DNA of 64,000 nt from Lysobacteraceae bacterium SCN 69-320 (GTDB lineage Bacteria; Pseudomonadota; Gammaproteobacteria; Xanthomonadales; Rhodanobacteraceae). Position numbers and translations under genes: made by a program. The notes beneath the pieces are model-generated. The model was not told the origin of the DNA. It did no database searches and was given only the letters and a program-made list of their open reading frames with translations. Positions within the stretch are counted from its first letter, which is position 1. The number at the start of each line of letters is the position of its first letter. Positions 8,474 to 17,887 of this stretch are shown here, piece after piece. Location: positions 1-64,000 of the forward strand of contig MEFP01000030.1 in NCBI GenBank assembly GCA_001725155.1, read 5' to 3'.

Positions 8474-9082
8474 TCAGCCGGCCTGGAAGCGCGGCATGCA
8501 GCGCATCAGGCTGTCCAGCCGCTGCAACGGATCAGTCAGCTGCAGCCAGTGCTGGCGTTCGGCCGGGGTGACCGGCAACAGCTCGGCTAGACGGAAGCCG
8601 ACCCAGCTCGCGTCGTCGAGGCACTGCCGCCCGGCGCGCGCGTGTTCGCCACCGACCTGTTCCAGCAGCCGTTCGAGTATCACCGCGAGCAGGCCGTGTT
8701 CGGGCGGCAGCGACGTGGCGGGCTCGTCCGGCAACCACTCGACCGTGCCGTGGACGAGGCCGTTGTCGCGCACACGCGTCGCCGAAGCACGAAAGCGGCG
8801 ACTGCCGCGCGCGCGTATGCCGAGCAGGCCGTCGGGCAAGGTGTAGAAATCCTCGATGTGCGCCACAGTGCCGATGGCGGCCGGCGTGGCCGGTTCGCCG
8901 ACCTCGCGGCCGGCCAGGATCAGGCAGACGCCGAAACCGCTGCCGCTGCGACTGCATTCGCGCACGAGGTCGATGTAGCGTGGCTCGAAGATGCGCAGCG
9001 ACAGCAAGCCGCCCGGGAACAGCACGGCGCTCAGCGGGAACAGCGGCAGGTCTTGCGTCGTCACGGCCGCAGTGTAGGTCAT
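8474..9082 (-). CDS. LON-domain protein (Lon N-terminal domain only)
   Basis: 202 aa. It consists of the Lon substrate-binding (PUA-like) domain without the ATPase or protease parts. The hallmark L-P-L-F-P-L-S-A-V-L-F-P-G-G is near residues 12-25, followed by R-I-F-E-P-R-Y-I-D-L-V and the C-terminal helical part. Such stand-alone LON proteins are common in bacteria and have no settled function; peptide or unfolded-substrate binding is assumed. The start may be the listed ATG or an internal GTG seven codons later. It begins 18 bp after the end of mpl on the same strand. Confidence 0.88.
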   Translation of the reverse strand: MTYTAAVTTQDLPLFPLSAVLFPGGLLSLRIFEPRYIDLVRECSRSGSGFGVCLILAGREVGEPATPAAIGTVAHIEDFYTLPDGLLGIRARGSRRFRASATRVRDNGLVHGTVEWLPDEPATSLPPEHGLLAVILERLLEQVGGEHARAGRQCLDDASWVGFRLAELLPVTPAERQHWLQLTDPLQRLDSLMRCMPRFQAG

Positions 9083-9100
9083 GCGCCGACGCTGTGGCGA

Positions 9101-10465
9101 TCAGTCCGGCGTAGCGGCCAGCAGGGCGGCGAAACGCCGCGGCGCATCGTCGAAGCCGCCATTGGACATGAACACGACATGGTCGCCAGGTCGCGCCTGG
9201 CGACGCAGCGCGGTCAGCAGTTCGTCGACCGTCGCCGCGGTGGTGCCGCGCCCGTCCAGCGCCTCGGTCACGCGCGCCGCGTCCCACGGCAGCGAGGGTC
9301 GCTGCAGCAGCAGCACGGCGTCGGCGTCGCGCAGCGAAGGTGCGAGTTCCTGCGCGTGCGCGCCCTGACGCATGGAATTGGAGCGCGGCTCCAGGCCGAC
9401 GAGAATCCGCGCCGCGCCGACGCGCGCGCGCAGGCCGGCCAGGGTCGTCGCAATCGCCGAAGGATGATGCGCAAAATCGTCGTAGACCTGGATGCTGCCG
9501 ATCTCGGCGATGCGCTCCAGCCGGCGCCGCGCGCTGCGGAAATCGGCCAGCGCGGCGATCGCCGCAGGCACGTCGACGCCGACCGCATCGGCCGCAGCCA
9601 GCGCCGCAAGCGCGTTCATGACGTTGTGCCGGCCGATCAGCGACCAGCACACCTCGCCGCGGTCGACGCCGCCGACGACCACTCGGAATGCCGAACCGTC
9701 GGCCGCGGACAGGCGCGCCTGCCAGTCGCCGCTGTCCATGCCGAAGCGCGTGACCGGCGTCCAGCAGCCCTGTTCGAGCACGGCGGCGAGATTCGCATCC
9801 TCGGCGTTGACGATGAGCCGGCCGTTGCCGGGCACCGTGCGCACGAGATGATGGAACTGGCGCTGGATCGCGGCGATGTCGGGAAAGATGTCGGCGTGGT
9901 CGTATTCGAGGTTGTTCAGCACCGCGACGCGCGGCCGGTAATGGACGAACTTGGAGCGCTTGTCGAAGAAGGCCGTGTCGTATTCGTCGGCCTCGATGAC
10001 GAACTCGGCGCCGCTGCCGAGCCGCGCCGAGACATCGAAGTTCTGCGGCACGCCTCCGACGAGAAAGCCCGGCGCGCGGCCGCAGGCCTCGAGTATCCAG
10101 GCCAGCATCGCCGTCGTCGTGGTCTTGCCGTGTGTGCCGGCCACGGCCAGCACCTCGCGACCGCGCAGCACCTGTTCGCCGAGCCACTGCGGGCCCGAGA
10201 CATAGTCCAGCCCCGCACCGAGAAAATATTCCACGGCCGCATTGCCGCGCGACAGCGCATTGCCGACGATGACCCGATCCGGCGCCGGCTGCAGATGCGC
10301 CGCGGCATAGCCGGATCGGAGCGTGATGCCGAGCTGTTCGAGCTGGGTGCTCATCGGCGGATAGACGTTCTGGTCGGAACCTTCGACCTCGTGGCCGAGC
10401 TCGCGCGCCAGCGCCGCGACGCCGCCCATGAACGTGCCGCAGATGCCGAGTATGTGCAGACGCAT
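9101..10465 (-). CDS. mpl: UDP-MurNAc:L-Ala-gamma-D-Glu-meso-DAP ligase (peptidoglycan recycling)
   Basis: 454 aa, Mur ligase family. It attaches recovered murein tripeptide to UDP-MurNAc, by-passing MurC/D/E. Features: N-terminal L-G-I-C-G-T-F-M-G-G-V-A-A-L-A, typical of Mpl rather than MurC; E-G-S-D-Q-N-V-Y-P-P-M-S; the ATP loop G-T-H-G-K-T-T-T near residues 113-120; E-A-D-E-Y-D-T-A-F-F-D-K-R-S-K-F in the central domain; and H-H-P-S-A-I in the C-terminal domain. Full length, cytoplasmic. It starts 3 bp after the preceding membrane-protein gene, so they are co-transcribed. Confidence 0.95.
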   Translation of the reverse strand: MRLHILGICGTFMGGVAALARELGHEVEGSDQNVYPPMSTQLEQLGITLRSGYAAAHLQPAPDRVIVGNALSRGNAAVEYFLGAGLDYVSGPQWLGEQVLRGREVLAVAGTHGKTTTTAMLAWILEACGRAPGFLVGGVPQNFDVSARLGSGAEFVIEADEYDTAFFDKRSKFVHYRPRVAVLNNLEYDHADIFPDIAAIQRQFHHLVRTVPGNGRLIVNAEDANLAAVLEQGCWTPVTRFGMDSGDWQARLSAADGSAFRVVVGGVDRGEVCWSLIGRHNVMNALAALAAADAVGVDVPAAIAALADFRSARRRLERIAEIGSIQVYDDFAHHPSAIATTLAGLRARVGAARILVGLEPRSNSMRQGAHAQELAPSLRDADAVLLLQRPSLPWDAARVTEALDGRGTTAATVDELLTALRRQARPGDHVVFMSNGGFDDAPRRFAALLAATPD

Positions 10466-10468
10466 GAG

Positions 10469-11038
10469 TCAGTTTCCTTCGGCGCCGCCGAACAGCGCGC
10501 TGAGCACGATCTGGCCGGCGAACAGCAGGGCCATGTTGATGAGCAGCGCCGGCATCAGGCGGATTTCCAGAGTCTGCCGCAGGATGTGCGCGTTCACGAC
10601 GAGATTCCAGATTCCGACGGCCACGAACAGCAGCGTGGCCAGCGCGATGCTGCCGTTCATCGCAGCGGCTACCGTTTCCGGCGTTGCGCCCGGCGTGGCC
10701 GTGACGCGGAGCACGGGCCCGATCACGTGCAGCAGCGGCAGCAGCAAGACGGCGGCCGTGACATCGACGAGCAGGATCGCGGTCGCGGTTTGCACGAAGC
10801 GCGCCTGGCGCTGCAGCGCGTTGAGCAGCAGATACAGCAGTCCGAGATTCAACGCAGTGCCGACGACGGCGCTGAATATCCCGCCCTGAGCCTGCGGCGG
10901 CTGGAGTGCCGCCAGCCACTGCGAAAGCAGCAGGCTGGCCACGACCGCGATCGCGAGCAGGACCGGGGAGTACGGCAGATCCTGTGGACCGCGCCGCAGC
11001 AGCAGGATGTCGCGCAGGGTTACGAGCAGCGAAGGCAT
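10469..11038 (-). CDS. Predicted inner-membrane protein, unknown
   Basis: 189 aa with about five hydrophobic helices (near residues 26-43, 54-72, 84-104, 128-150 and 160-182) and a short polar N-terminus. It has no catalytic motif I recognise. The layout resembles small Yip1-like integral membrane proteins, but the match is weak. It sits between adk (76 bp upstream) and mpl (3 bp downstream) on the same strand. A link to wall recycling is only suggested by position. Confidence 0.75.
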   Translation of the reverse strand: MPSLLVTLRDILLLRRGPQDLPYSPVLLAIAVVASLLLSQWLAALQPPQAQGGIFSAVVGTALNLGLLYLLLNALQRQARFVQTATAILLVDVTAAVLLLPLLHVIGPVLRVTATPGATPETVAAAMNGSIALATLLFVAVGIWNLVVNAHILRQTLEIRLMPALLINMALLFAGQIVLSALFGGAEGN

Positions 11039-11114
11039 TGCCGCATCCGGAAAACGTGCCGATACGATGCGGTACGCGACCGCGGCCCGGCGCGGCGGCG
11101 CCGCGCCGAACGGA

Positions 11115-11687
11115 TCACGCCGCCTGTCGCGGCAGCGCGGAGAGTATGCGCTGCTGCACTTCGCGCAGTTCGCCGACGCCGTCGAGCACGCTCAGACGGC
11201 CCTGGCCTTCGTAGTAACCGGCGACCGGCGCGGTCTGTTCGGCATAGATGCGCAGGCGTTCGCGTACCGTTTCGGGCGTGTCGTCCTTGCGGTTCTCGGC
11301 CGCCGCGCGGCCCGCCAGGCGTTCGACGATGAGTTCGTTCGGCACCACGAGCTGCAGCGCCACGTCGACGGGCTGGCCGAGACGGTCCAGCAGCTTCTGC
11401 AGCGCCTCGCACTGGGCAAGATTGCGCGGATAGCCGTCGAGAATGAAGCCGGTGCGCGCATCGGGCTGGGCCAGGCGTTCCTCGAGCATGCCGAGCACGA
11501 TGTCGTCGGACACGAGCTGGCCGGCATCCATAACCGCCTTTGCCTTGAGCCCCAGCGGCGTACCGGCCTTGACCGCCGCGCGCAGCAGATCGCCGGTGGA
11601 AATGTGCGGAATGTCGAGTTCCGCCTTCAACAGCCCCGCCTGGGTGCCCTTGCCCGAACCGGGCGCCCCGAGTAGCACGATACGCAT
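11115..11687 (-). CDS. adk: Adenylate kinase, short-LID form
   Basis: 190 aa. It interconverts ATP + AMP and 2 ADP. The P-loop G-A-P-G-S-G-K-G-T-Q is at residues 7-16, I-S-T-G-D-L-L-R-A at the AMP site, G-F-I-L-D-G-Y-P-R-N near 80-89, and R-K-D-D-T-P-E-T-V-R-E-R-L in the C-terminal half. The long LID insert of the E. coli enzyme is missing, as in the short type found in several proteobacteria. It is the first gene of the leftward run. The rightward PPi-phosphofructokinase gene is divergent, 207 bp away. Confidence 0.96.
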   Translation of the reverse strand: MRIVLLGAPGSGKGTQAGLLKAELDIPHISTGDLLRAAVKAGTPLGLKAKAVMDAGQLVSDDIVLGMLEERLAQPDARTGFILDGYPRNLAQCEALQKLLDRLGQPVDVALQLVVPNELIVERLAGRAAAENRKDDTPETVRERLRIYAEQTAPVAGYYEGQGRLSVLDGVGELREVQQRILSALPRQAA

Positions 11688-11894
11688 GGATGGATGATTC
11701 CTGGAGAGGCCGCGTCAGACCGGGCCTAGGTTAGACTCTGGCGCGAACGCTAGCGGGCGCCACCCGGTTAGTCAAACCGCGCCGGACGCGCCCGGACGCC
11801 GCGCCCCAGCGCCGTCGCGGCCCCGGCAGCGGGCGCCGGCCGCCTTCCCAGTCCTGCAACCGGGCCACCGCCGTGGCCGTCAAGGAGTCCCTTC

Positions 11895-13157
11895 ATGCCT
11901 CAAGGCAAGCTGCTGTATGCCCAGTCCGGCGGCGTCACCGCCGTCATCAATGCCACTGCGGCCGCCGTCATCGAGACCGCCCGCGCCAACGGCGTGCCCG
12001 TGCTGGCCGGACGCAACGGCATCATCGGCGTGCTGCGCGAGGAACTGATCGACACGCGCAAGGAAAGCGCCGCCGCCATTGCGGCATTACGCCACACCCC
12101 CGGCGGCGCGTTCGGCTCCTGCCGCTTCAAGCTGAAGTCGCTGGAGCACAGCCGCGCCCAGTACGAACGCCTGATCGACGTGCTGCGCGCGCACGACATC
12201 CGCTATTTTCTCTACAACGGCGGCAACGATTCGGCCGACACCTCGCACAAGGTCTCGCAGATCGCACAGGCGCTGGGCTATCCGCTGACCTGCATCGGCG
12301 TACCCAAGACCGTCGACAACGATCTGGCCGTGACCGACTGCTGTCCGGGCTTCGGCTCGGTGGCCAAATACACGGCGCTGTCGATCCTCGAAGCCGGCTT
12401 CGACGTCGAATCCATGGCCGAGTCTTCGACCAAAGTCTTCATCATGGAAGTCATGGGCCGCCATGCGGGCTGGATCGCCGCAGCCGCCGGCCTGGCCGGC
12501 AGCACGCCGGACGAGCCGCCGCACCTGATCCTGTTCCCCGAAGTCACCTTCGACGAGGAGACGTTCCTGGCCAAGGTCAAGGCCACGGTCGAGCGCGTCG
12601 GCTATTGCACGGTGGTCGCCTCGGAAGGGCTGAAGAATGCGGCCGGCGAATTCCTCGCCGAAGCCGGCACGCGCGACGCGTTCGGCCACAGCCAACTCGG
12701 CGGCCTGGCGCCGGTGCTGGCGCAGCTGGTCAAGAACAAGCTCGGCTACAAGTACCACTGGGCGCTGCCGGATTACCTGCAGCGTTCGGCGCGGCATATC
12801 GCGTCGCAGACCGACTTCGAACACGCCTCGGCGGTCGGCAAGGCCGCGGTCGAGCTCGCGCTGGCCGGCAGGAACGCGATGATGCCGGTGATCAAGCGCA
12901 CCTCGGATGCGCCCTACCGCTGGAAGATCGAGGCCGCGCCGCTGGCCAAGGTCGCCAACCACGAGAAGAAGCTGCCGAAGAACTACATCCGCAAGGACGG
13001 CTACGGCATCACCGAAGCCGCGCGGCGCTATCTGGAACCGCTGATCCGCGGCGAAGCCTATCCGCCGTACGCGAAGAACGGCCTGCCGAAATACGCACGA
13101 CTGAAGAAGGTGCTGGTCGCAAAGAAGCTGCCGGAATACCAGATCGCCGACAAGTGA
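11895..13157 (+). CDS. pfp: PPi-dependent 6-phosphofructokinase
   Basis: 420 aa. It phosphorylates fructose-6-phosphate with pyrophosphate, reversibly. PPi use is read from the active site. The ATP-type G-G-D-G-S is replaced by G-G-N-D-S (about residues 106-110), and the catalytic loop reads P-K-T-V-D-N-D (about 136-142) with Lys where ATP enzymes have Gly. M-E-V-M-G-R-H-A-G-W follows as usual. The start ATG 11895 is followed at once by G-K-L-L-Y-A-Q-S-G-G. The genes for the membrane and soluble pyrophosphatases lie 0.8 and 4.1 kb downstream on the same strand. A perfect hairpin begins just after the stop. Confidence 0.93.
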   Translation: MPQGKLLYAQSGGVTAVINATAAAVIETARANGVPVLAGRNGIIGVLREELIDTRKESAAAIAALRHTPGGAFGSCRFKLKSLEHSRAQYERLIDVLRAHDIRYFLYNGGNDSADTSHKVSQIAQALGYPLTCIGVPKTVDNDLAVTDCCPGFGSVAKYTALSILEAGFDVESMAESSTKVFIMEVMGRHAGWIAAAAGLAGSTPDEPPHLILFPEVTFDEETFLAKVKATVERVGYCTVVASEGLKNAAGEFLAEAGTRDAFGHSQLGGLAPVLAQLVKNKLGYKYHWALPDYLQRSARHIASQTDFEHASAVGKAAVELALAGRNAMMPVIKRTSDAPYRWKIEAAPLAKVANHEKKLPKNYIRKDGYGITEAARRYLEPLIRGEAYPPYAKNGLPKYARLKKVLVAKKLPEYQIADK

Positions 13158-13163
13158 AACGCT

Positions 13164-13194
13164 GCCGCGCAGCCGCCGGCGGCGGCTGCGCGGC
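13164..13194. terminator. Perfect GC hairpin between pfp and the DUF805 gene
   Basis: A 14-bp uninterrupted stem (GCCGCGCAGCCGCC paired with its complement at 13181-13194) and a 3-nt loop, filling the 43-bp gap between two convergent genes. No T-tract on either strand. Confidence 0.6.
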
Positions 13195-13200
13195 GAGGCA

Positions 13201-13560
13201 TCAGGACGGATTGCCGTAACGGTTCGGTCCCGGCGTGCCCGGGATGAAACCGTTGAAAACCAGCGCGATCAGTCCGCCGACGAACGGCACGAACGCGATC
13301 AGTATCCACCAGGCCGACTTGTCCACGTCGTGCCAGCGCTTGGCCTGGACCGCGAGCGACGGCCAGATCACCAGCAGGCCTGCGATCCCCATGAGGATGC
13401 TCGCAAGGCCGCCGCCCGCTTGCGGGTTGTTGACGTCTGTCGTCATGACCATGACGCCGGCCAACAGACAGAACAGCACGATCACGGCAACGGTGAACCC
13501 CCAGTACACGCTGCGGCCTACGCGGCCGTCGAACGAAAACAGCAACTGTCCCCAGTTCAT
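13201..13560 (-). CDS. DUF805 membrane protein
   Basis: 119 aa. DUF805 family: it opens M-N-W-G-Q-L-L-F-S-F-D-G-R-V-G-R with the conserved F-x-G-R-x-x-R element, has three to four membrane helices, and carries K-R-W-H-D-V-D-K-S-A-W-W before the last helices, ending P-G-T-P-G-P-N-R-Y-G. The start is well supported by GGAGG six bases before ATG 13560. Function of the family is unknown. It is divergent from hppA and convergent with pfp. Confidence 0.92.
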   Translation of the reverse strand: MNWGQLLFSFDGRVGRSVYWGFTVAVIVLFCLLAGVMVMTTDVNNPQAGGGLASILMGIAGLLVIWPSLAVQAKRWHDVDKSAWWILIAFVPFVGGLIALVFNGFIPGTPGPNRYGNPS

Positions 13561-13978
13561 GAAAAACCTCCGTTGATTGAACGCGCCGGGCGAACGGTTC
13601 GCCGGGCGGACCCGCCGCGCCCGCAAGCCCCAGGCAGCGGGATCAACGCTGCAAACGCACTGCGAGTACGGCAGCGAACAGTAACCCCGATGCGGACTCG
13701 GCGGCAGCCCCGATCCGACGGCCGCGGCCCTATTGCAGCGCAAAAAACCCGATTCCGATCCGTGGCTATACTCGGGCCGTAGGTCTGCTGTACTTCCGCT
13801 TGAGTGTGCCGTCAGGTTCGCCAGCCCGGGGGACGGGTGGTCGAACGGGGTGAGTGCGTGTCCGGAAGCCGCGTTCCCGTCCGCGGGGCCGTGGAAGCAA
13901 GTCTCGTCCGGATCCGTGATCCATCCGCCTGCCGGCCCGTTCGGGTACTTCGGTGCATGGTTTGGACGGGAGGGTTCG
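13561..13978 (+). promoter_or_regulatory. Intergenic region with hppA promoter and long leader
   Basis: This 418-bp gap holds no convincing gene. A good -10 box TATACT lies at 13767-13772 without a clear -35. Transcription from about 13780 would give hppA a ~200-nt GC-rich leader with several inverted repeats. I compared it by eye with fluoride and c-di-GMP riboswitch consensus elements and saw neither. A reading frame continuous with hppA extends back through the leader but shows no pyrophosphatase homology. Confidence 0.4.
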
Positions 13979-16012
13979 ATGCTGCAACAGTACGGTTTGT
14001 GGATTGCCCTGGCGTGTGCGTTGCTGGCCATCGCTTACGGCGGCTGGTCGATCAGCTGGATTCTGGCCAAGCCGGCCGGCAATGAACGCATGCAGGAAAT
14101 CGCGGCGGCGATCCAGCAAGGGGCGCGCGCTTATCTGAATCGGCAATACACGACCATAGGCGTGGTCGGTGTCGTGCTGTTCGTCGTCATGGGCTTCGCG
14201 CTGCACTGGTCGACCGCGATCGGCTTCGCGCTCGGCGCGGTGCTGTCCGGGCTGGCCGGCTACATCGGCATGAACATCTCCGTGCGTGCCAACGTGCGTA
14301 CTGCGGAAGCCGCACGCAGCGGCCTGGCCGCCGCGCTCGACGTCGCGTTCCGCGGCGGCGCGATCACCGGCATGCTCGTGGTCGGCCTCGGCCTGCTCGG
14401 CGTCGCCGGCTATTACGCCGTGCTGCTCAAGCTCGGCTACAGCGTCAACGACGCGCTGCACGCGCTGGTCGGCCTGGCCTTCGGCTCCTCGCTGATCTCG
14501 ATCTTCGCGCGCCTCGGCGGCGGCATCTTCACCAAGGGCGCCGATGTCGGCGCCGATCTCGTCGGCAAGGTCGAAGCCGGCATTCCCGAGGACGATCCGC
14601 GCAATCCGGCCGTCATCGCCGACAACGTCGGCGACAACGTCGGCGACTGCGCCGGCATGGCCGCCGACCTGTTCGAGACCTATGCGGTCACGGTCATCGC
14701 GACCATGCTGCTCGGCGGCATCATGGCCGCGAAGATCGGCATCGACGCGGCCAATGCGGCGATCTATCCGCTGCTGCTCGGCGGCGTGTCGATCATCGCG
14801 TCGATCATCGGCACGTTCTTCGTCAAGACCAGGCCCGGCGCGAAGATCATGAACGCGCTGTATGCCGGCGTCATCGTCTCGGGCGTGCTCGCGGCGATCG
14901 CGTTCTATCCGATCACGACCGCCTTCATGGCGACCGCGGTCGCCGGCCCGCTGAAGATCTACGGCTGCGCGCTGATCGGCCTCGCGCTGACCGCGGCCAT
15001 GGTCGTCATCACCGAGTACTACACGGCGACCGAGTACGCGCCGGTGCGCCATGTGGCCAAGGCGTCGACCACCGGCCACGCGACCAACATCATCGCCGGC
15101 ATCGGCATCTCGATGAAGTCCTGCGCCTGGCCGGTCATCGCGGTCTGCGCGTCGATCTGGGGTGCCTATACGCTCGGCGGACTGTATGGCATCGCGATCG
15201 CGGCCACCTCGATGCTGTCGATGGCCGGCATGATCGTCGCACTCGACGCCTACGGCCCGATCACCGACAACGCCGGCGGCATCGCCGAGATGAGCGAACT
15301 GCCGCCGGAAGTCCGCGCCGTGACCGACCCGCTGGACGCCGTCGGCAACACGACCAAGGCCGTGACCAAGGGCTATGCGATCGGTTCGGCCGGCCTCGCC
15401 GCGCTGGTGCTGTTCGCCGACTACACCCACAACCTCGAAGCCGCCGGCAAGGTCGCGACCTTCGATCTGTCCAATCACATGGTCATCATCGGCCTGTTCC
15501 TCGGCGGCCTGATCCCGTACCTGTTCGGCGCGATGGCGATGGAGGCGGTCGGTCGCTCGGCCGGCGCCGTGGTCGAAGAAGTGCGCCGCCAGTTCCGCGA
15601 AATCCCCGGCATCATGGAAGGCAAGGCCAAGCCCGACTATTCGCGCGCGGTCGACATGCTGACCAAGGCCGCGATCCGGGAAATGATGATTCCGTCGCTG
15701 CTGCCGGTCGGCGTGCCGGTGATCGTCGCGTTCCTGCTCGGACCGCAGGCGCTCGGCGGCCTGCTGATCGGCACGATCGTGACCGGTCTGTTCGTCGCGA
15801 TCTCGATGACGACGGGCGGCGGCGCCTGGGACAACGCCAAGAAATACATCGAGGACGGTCACTACGGCGGCAAGGGCTCCGACGCGCACAAGGCGGCGGT
15901 GACCGGCGACACCGTCGGCGACCCCTACAAGGATACGGCCGGTCCGGCCGTCAATCCGCTGATCAAGATCATCAACATCGTCGCACTGCTGCTGGTTCCG
16001 CTGCTGACCTGA
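13979..16012 (+). CDS. hppA: K+-independent H+-translocating membrane pyrophosphatase
   Basis: 677 aa, about 16 membrane helices. It pumps protons while hydrolysing PPi at the inner membrane. Signature loops: [47 protein letters not shown], and near the C-terminus [15 protein letters not shown]. The cation-selectivity segment reads G-N-T-T-K-A. Lys at this place marks the K+-independent class, whereas K+-dependent pumps have Ala. ATG 13979 is preceded by GGGAGG at correct spacing, and the protein starts directly with the first helix. Confidence 0.96.
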   Translation: MLQQYGLWIALACALLAIAYGGWSISWILAKPAGNERMQEIAAAIQQGARAYLNRQYTTIGVVGVVLFVVMGFALHWSTAIGFALGAVLSGLAGYIGMNISVRANVRTAEAARSGLAAALDVAFRGGAITGMLVVGLGLLGVAGYYAVLLKLGYSVNDALHALVGLAFGSSLISIFARLGGGIFTKGADVGADLVGKVEAGIPEDDPRNPAVIADNVGDNVGDCAGMAADLFETYAVTVIATMLLGGIMAAKIGIDAANAAIYPLLLGGVSIIASIIGTFFVKTRPGAKIMNALYAGVIVSGVLAAIAFYPITTAFMATAVAGPLKIYGCALIGLALTAAMVVITEYYTATEYAPVRHVAKASTTGHATNIIAGIGISMKSCAWPVIAVCASIWGAYTLGGLYGIAIAATSMLSMAGMIVALDAYGPITDNAGGIAEMSELPPEVRAVTDPLDAVGNTTKAVTKGYAIGSAGLAALVLFADYTHNLEAAGKVATFDLSNHMVIIGLFLGGLIPYLFGAMAMEAVGRSAGAVVEEVRRQFREIPGIMEGKAKPDYSRAVDMLTKAAIREMMIPSLLPVGVPVIVAFLLGPQALGGLLIGTIVTGLFVAISMTTGGGAWDNAKKYIEDGHYGGKGSDAHKAAVTGDTVGDPYKDTAGPAVNPLIKIINIVALLLVPLLT

Positions 16013-16026
16013 GCGGCCATGACGGC

Positions 16027-16063
16027 TGGCGGAGCCGGCGGCCTGCGCCGCTGGGCTCCGCCA
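16027..16063 (+). terminator. GC hairpin downstream of hppA
   Basis: An outer 10-bp stem TGGCGGAGCC/GGCTCCGCCA with an inner GGCG/CGCC stem, 14 nt after the hppA stop. No T-tract follows. Confidence 0.5.
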
Positions 16064-16242
16064 TGGGAGACGCCACCCGACGACGACGCATCGACATACC
16101 GGGGCGCAGGCTCCGCGATCAGCTACAGGACGACCCGAAGTGCAGATGGCCGCGTCGCTTCCGCGTGGGCGACGCGTATCCCTTCCTGGCACGCGGCAAC
16201 GGTGCGCGAACCTGACCGCCACCGGATCACAGGAGCATGACG

Positions 16243-17082
16243 ATGTCCAAGCGTTCCCGGCTCGCCCGTATCGTTGTCGCGCTCACCGCCTCGTTGCTCG
16301 CCCCTGTCGCGTCTTCTCAGCTCCTCTATACCAACGGCACCTTGAGTTCCGGCCCTACCGCCGAAAACGGCACGGCCGCGCCAGCCGGCACGAACTGGTC
16401 GGAAATCCAGCACGACGCCGGCAATACCACCGAAGCCAATTCCAGCGGCGGCTTCGCCGATTCCGTCACGGCCTCCGGCCAGTTCCGGCTGGCCGACGAC
16501 TTCACGGTGCCGGCGGGTACGAACTGGACCCTGACCGGCATCTACGTCTACACCTACAAGACCGGTGCGCCCGCCACGCCATCGCCGTTCACCGCATCGA
16601 CGCTCGAAATCTGGAGCGGACGCCCCGGTGACGCCGGCTCCACCGTCCTCTGCGGCAATACGACGACGAACGTGCTCGTCGGCAGCACTGACACGAACCT
16701 GTATCGCATCTTCAACAGCGCCGTGCCGCCCCCGGGTTCGGCGCCGGGCACGACGCGCAAGATCTGGCGCAATCAGCTCTCGATTCCGGCCGCCTGCGCG
16801 GGTACCGATTTCTTCACCGCCGGCTCGACTTACTGGATCAGCTGGGACACCACGGACTCCTCCGCCGGGGCACACTTCGCGCCTAGCAATGTGATCCTCG
16901 GTGCGCGCTCGGCGCCGACCGACAATGCACGGCAGCTCACCGTAGCCTCGGCGACCTGGGCGGACGTCATCGACGCCGGCACGCCGGCAACGGCACCGGA
17001 CGTATTCCAGGACTTCCCGTTCCAGCTGCTCGGCACCGCGACGGTTCCGGACCGGCTGTTCGCCAACGGCTTCGAACCCTGA
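16243..17082 (+). CDS. Secreted protein of unknown function with F-x-N-G-F tail
   Basis: 279 aa. A Sec signal peptide (K-R-S-R-L-A-R, then I-V-V-A-L-T-A-S-L-L-A) is probably cut after V-A-S-S. The mature protein is Thr/Ser/Gly/Asn-rich and beta-strand-like, with F-R-L-A-D-D-F-T-V-P and G-S-T-Y-W-I-S-W-D segments. These recall extracellular proteins whose mature part is one jelly-roll-like domain, but I cannot name a family. It ends D-R-L-F-A-N-G-F-E-P, nearly the same tail as the gene at 19049. ATG 16243 is preferred over 16237 because AGGAG lies 7 nt before it. Confidence 0.8.
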   Translation: MSKRSRLARIVVALTASLLAPVASSQLLYTNGTLSSGPTAENGTAAPAGTNWSEIQHDAGNTTEANSSGGFADSVTASGQFRLADDFTVPAGTNWTLTGIYVYTYKTGAPATPSPFTASTLEIWSGRPGDAGSTVLCGNTTTNVLVGSTDTNLYRIFNSAVPPPGSAPGTTRKIWRNQLSIPAACAGTDFFTAGSTYWISWDTTDSSAGAHFAPSNVILGARSAPTDNARQLTVASATWADVIDAGTPATAPDVFQDFPFQLLGTATVPDRLFANGFEP

Positions 17083-17269
17083 TCGTCACGGCCGGAGCCG
17101 AATCCCGGCTCCGGCCGCCGCAGCACGCCGGGCCTGACCCGCTCCGACCGGCCCGCTCACTCGCCTGAACGGCGGCTGCGCCCTCGTCGCGATTGGTGCG
17201 TCGCAGCAGGATTTTGCCGTATCCTTCGCGGCCTTCGGCCCCGTCCGGGGCCTCATCCTGGAAACTGCA

Positions 17270-17812
17270 ATGGGTCTGGACCTCGTTCCCACCGGCAAAG
17301 ATGTGCCGAACGAAATCAACGTCATCATCGAGATTCCGAAGGACGCGGAACCGGTCAAGTATGAAGTCGACAAGGCCAGCGGCGCGATCTTCGTCGACCG
17401 CGTGCTGTCGACGCCGATGCGCTACCCGTGCAACTACGGCTATGTGCCGAACACCCTCGGCGGCGACGGCGATCCGCTCGACGCGCTGGTGATCCTGCCG
17501 CTGCCGCTGGTGCCGGGCGCGGTGATCCGCTGCCGTCCGGTCGGCGTGCTGCGCATGACCGACGAAGCCGGCAGCGACGAGAAGCTGATCGTCGTGCCGA
17601 TCTCCAAGGTCTTCGCCGGCTACGCCCACATCGAGGACATCAAGCAGGTCTCGGCGCACTGGCTGGAACGCATCGGCCACTTCTTCGAGCACTACAAGGA
17701 TCTCGAGAAGGGCAAGTGGGTCAAGGTCGAAGGCTGGGAAGGCGCCGAGAGCGCCAAGAAGGACGTGCTCGACGGCATCGCGCGTCACACGGCCGACAAG
17801 TCCCAGGGCTGA
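17270..17812 (+). CDS. ppa: Soluble inorganic pyrophosphatase
   Basis: 180 aa, family I. It hydrolyses PPi to 2 Pi in the cytoplasm. Present are the metal-binding signature D-G-D-P-L-D-A-L (about 65-72), Y-P-C-N-Y-G-Y-V-P before it, and E-K-L-I-V-V-P and F-E-H-Y-K-D-L-E in the second half. Length is normal. A classical terminator begins about 20 nt after the stop. It is the third pyrophosphate enzyme within 6 kb, although its separation by a secreted-protein gene argues for its own promoter. Confidence 0.97.
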   Translation: MGLDLVPTGKDVPNEINVIIEIPKDAEPVKYEVDKASGAIFVDRVLSTPMRYPCNYGYVPNTLGGDGDPLDALVILPLPLVPGAVIRCRPVGVLRMTDEAGSDEKLIVVPISKVFAGYAHIEDIKQVSAHWLERIGHFFEHYKDLEKGKWVKVEGWEGAESAKKDVLDGIARHTADKSQG

Positions 17813-17832
17813 GCACGGCCCGACGTACGAGC

Positions 17833-17865
17833 AAAGAAAAAGCGGCCCCGGGCCGCTTTTTCTTT
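17833..17865. terminator. Bidirectional intrinsic terminator
   Basis: A stem of AAAGAAAAAGCGGCCC with its complement, GC-rich at the loop end and A/T-rich at the base, so a T-tract follows the GC hairpin on both strands. It serves ppa (rightward) and the DUF2333 gene (leftward). Confidence 0.9.
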
Positions 17866-17887
17866 GGGCGGAACCGCCTCGCCGCGC

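Noticed and set aside
13733-13978. N-terminal extension of the membrane pyrophosphatase
   Set aside because: The extension has no family similarity, contains a likely promoter, and ATG 13979 has a strong ribosome site just before the first membrane helix.
13561-13978. A known riboswitch (fluoride or c-di-GMP) in the hppA leader
   Set aside because: None of the conserved aptamer strings could be found by eye, although the leader is long and structured.
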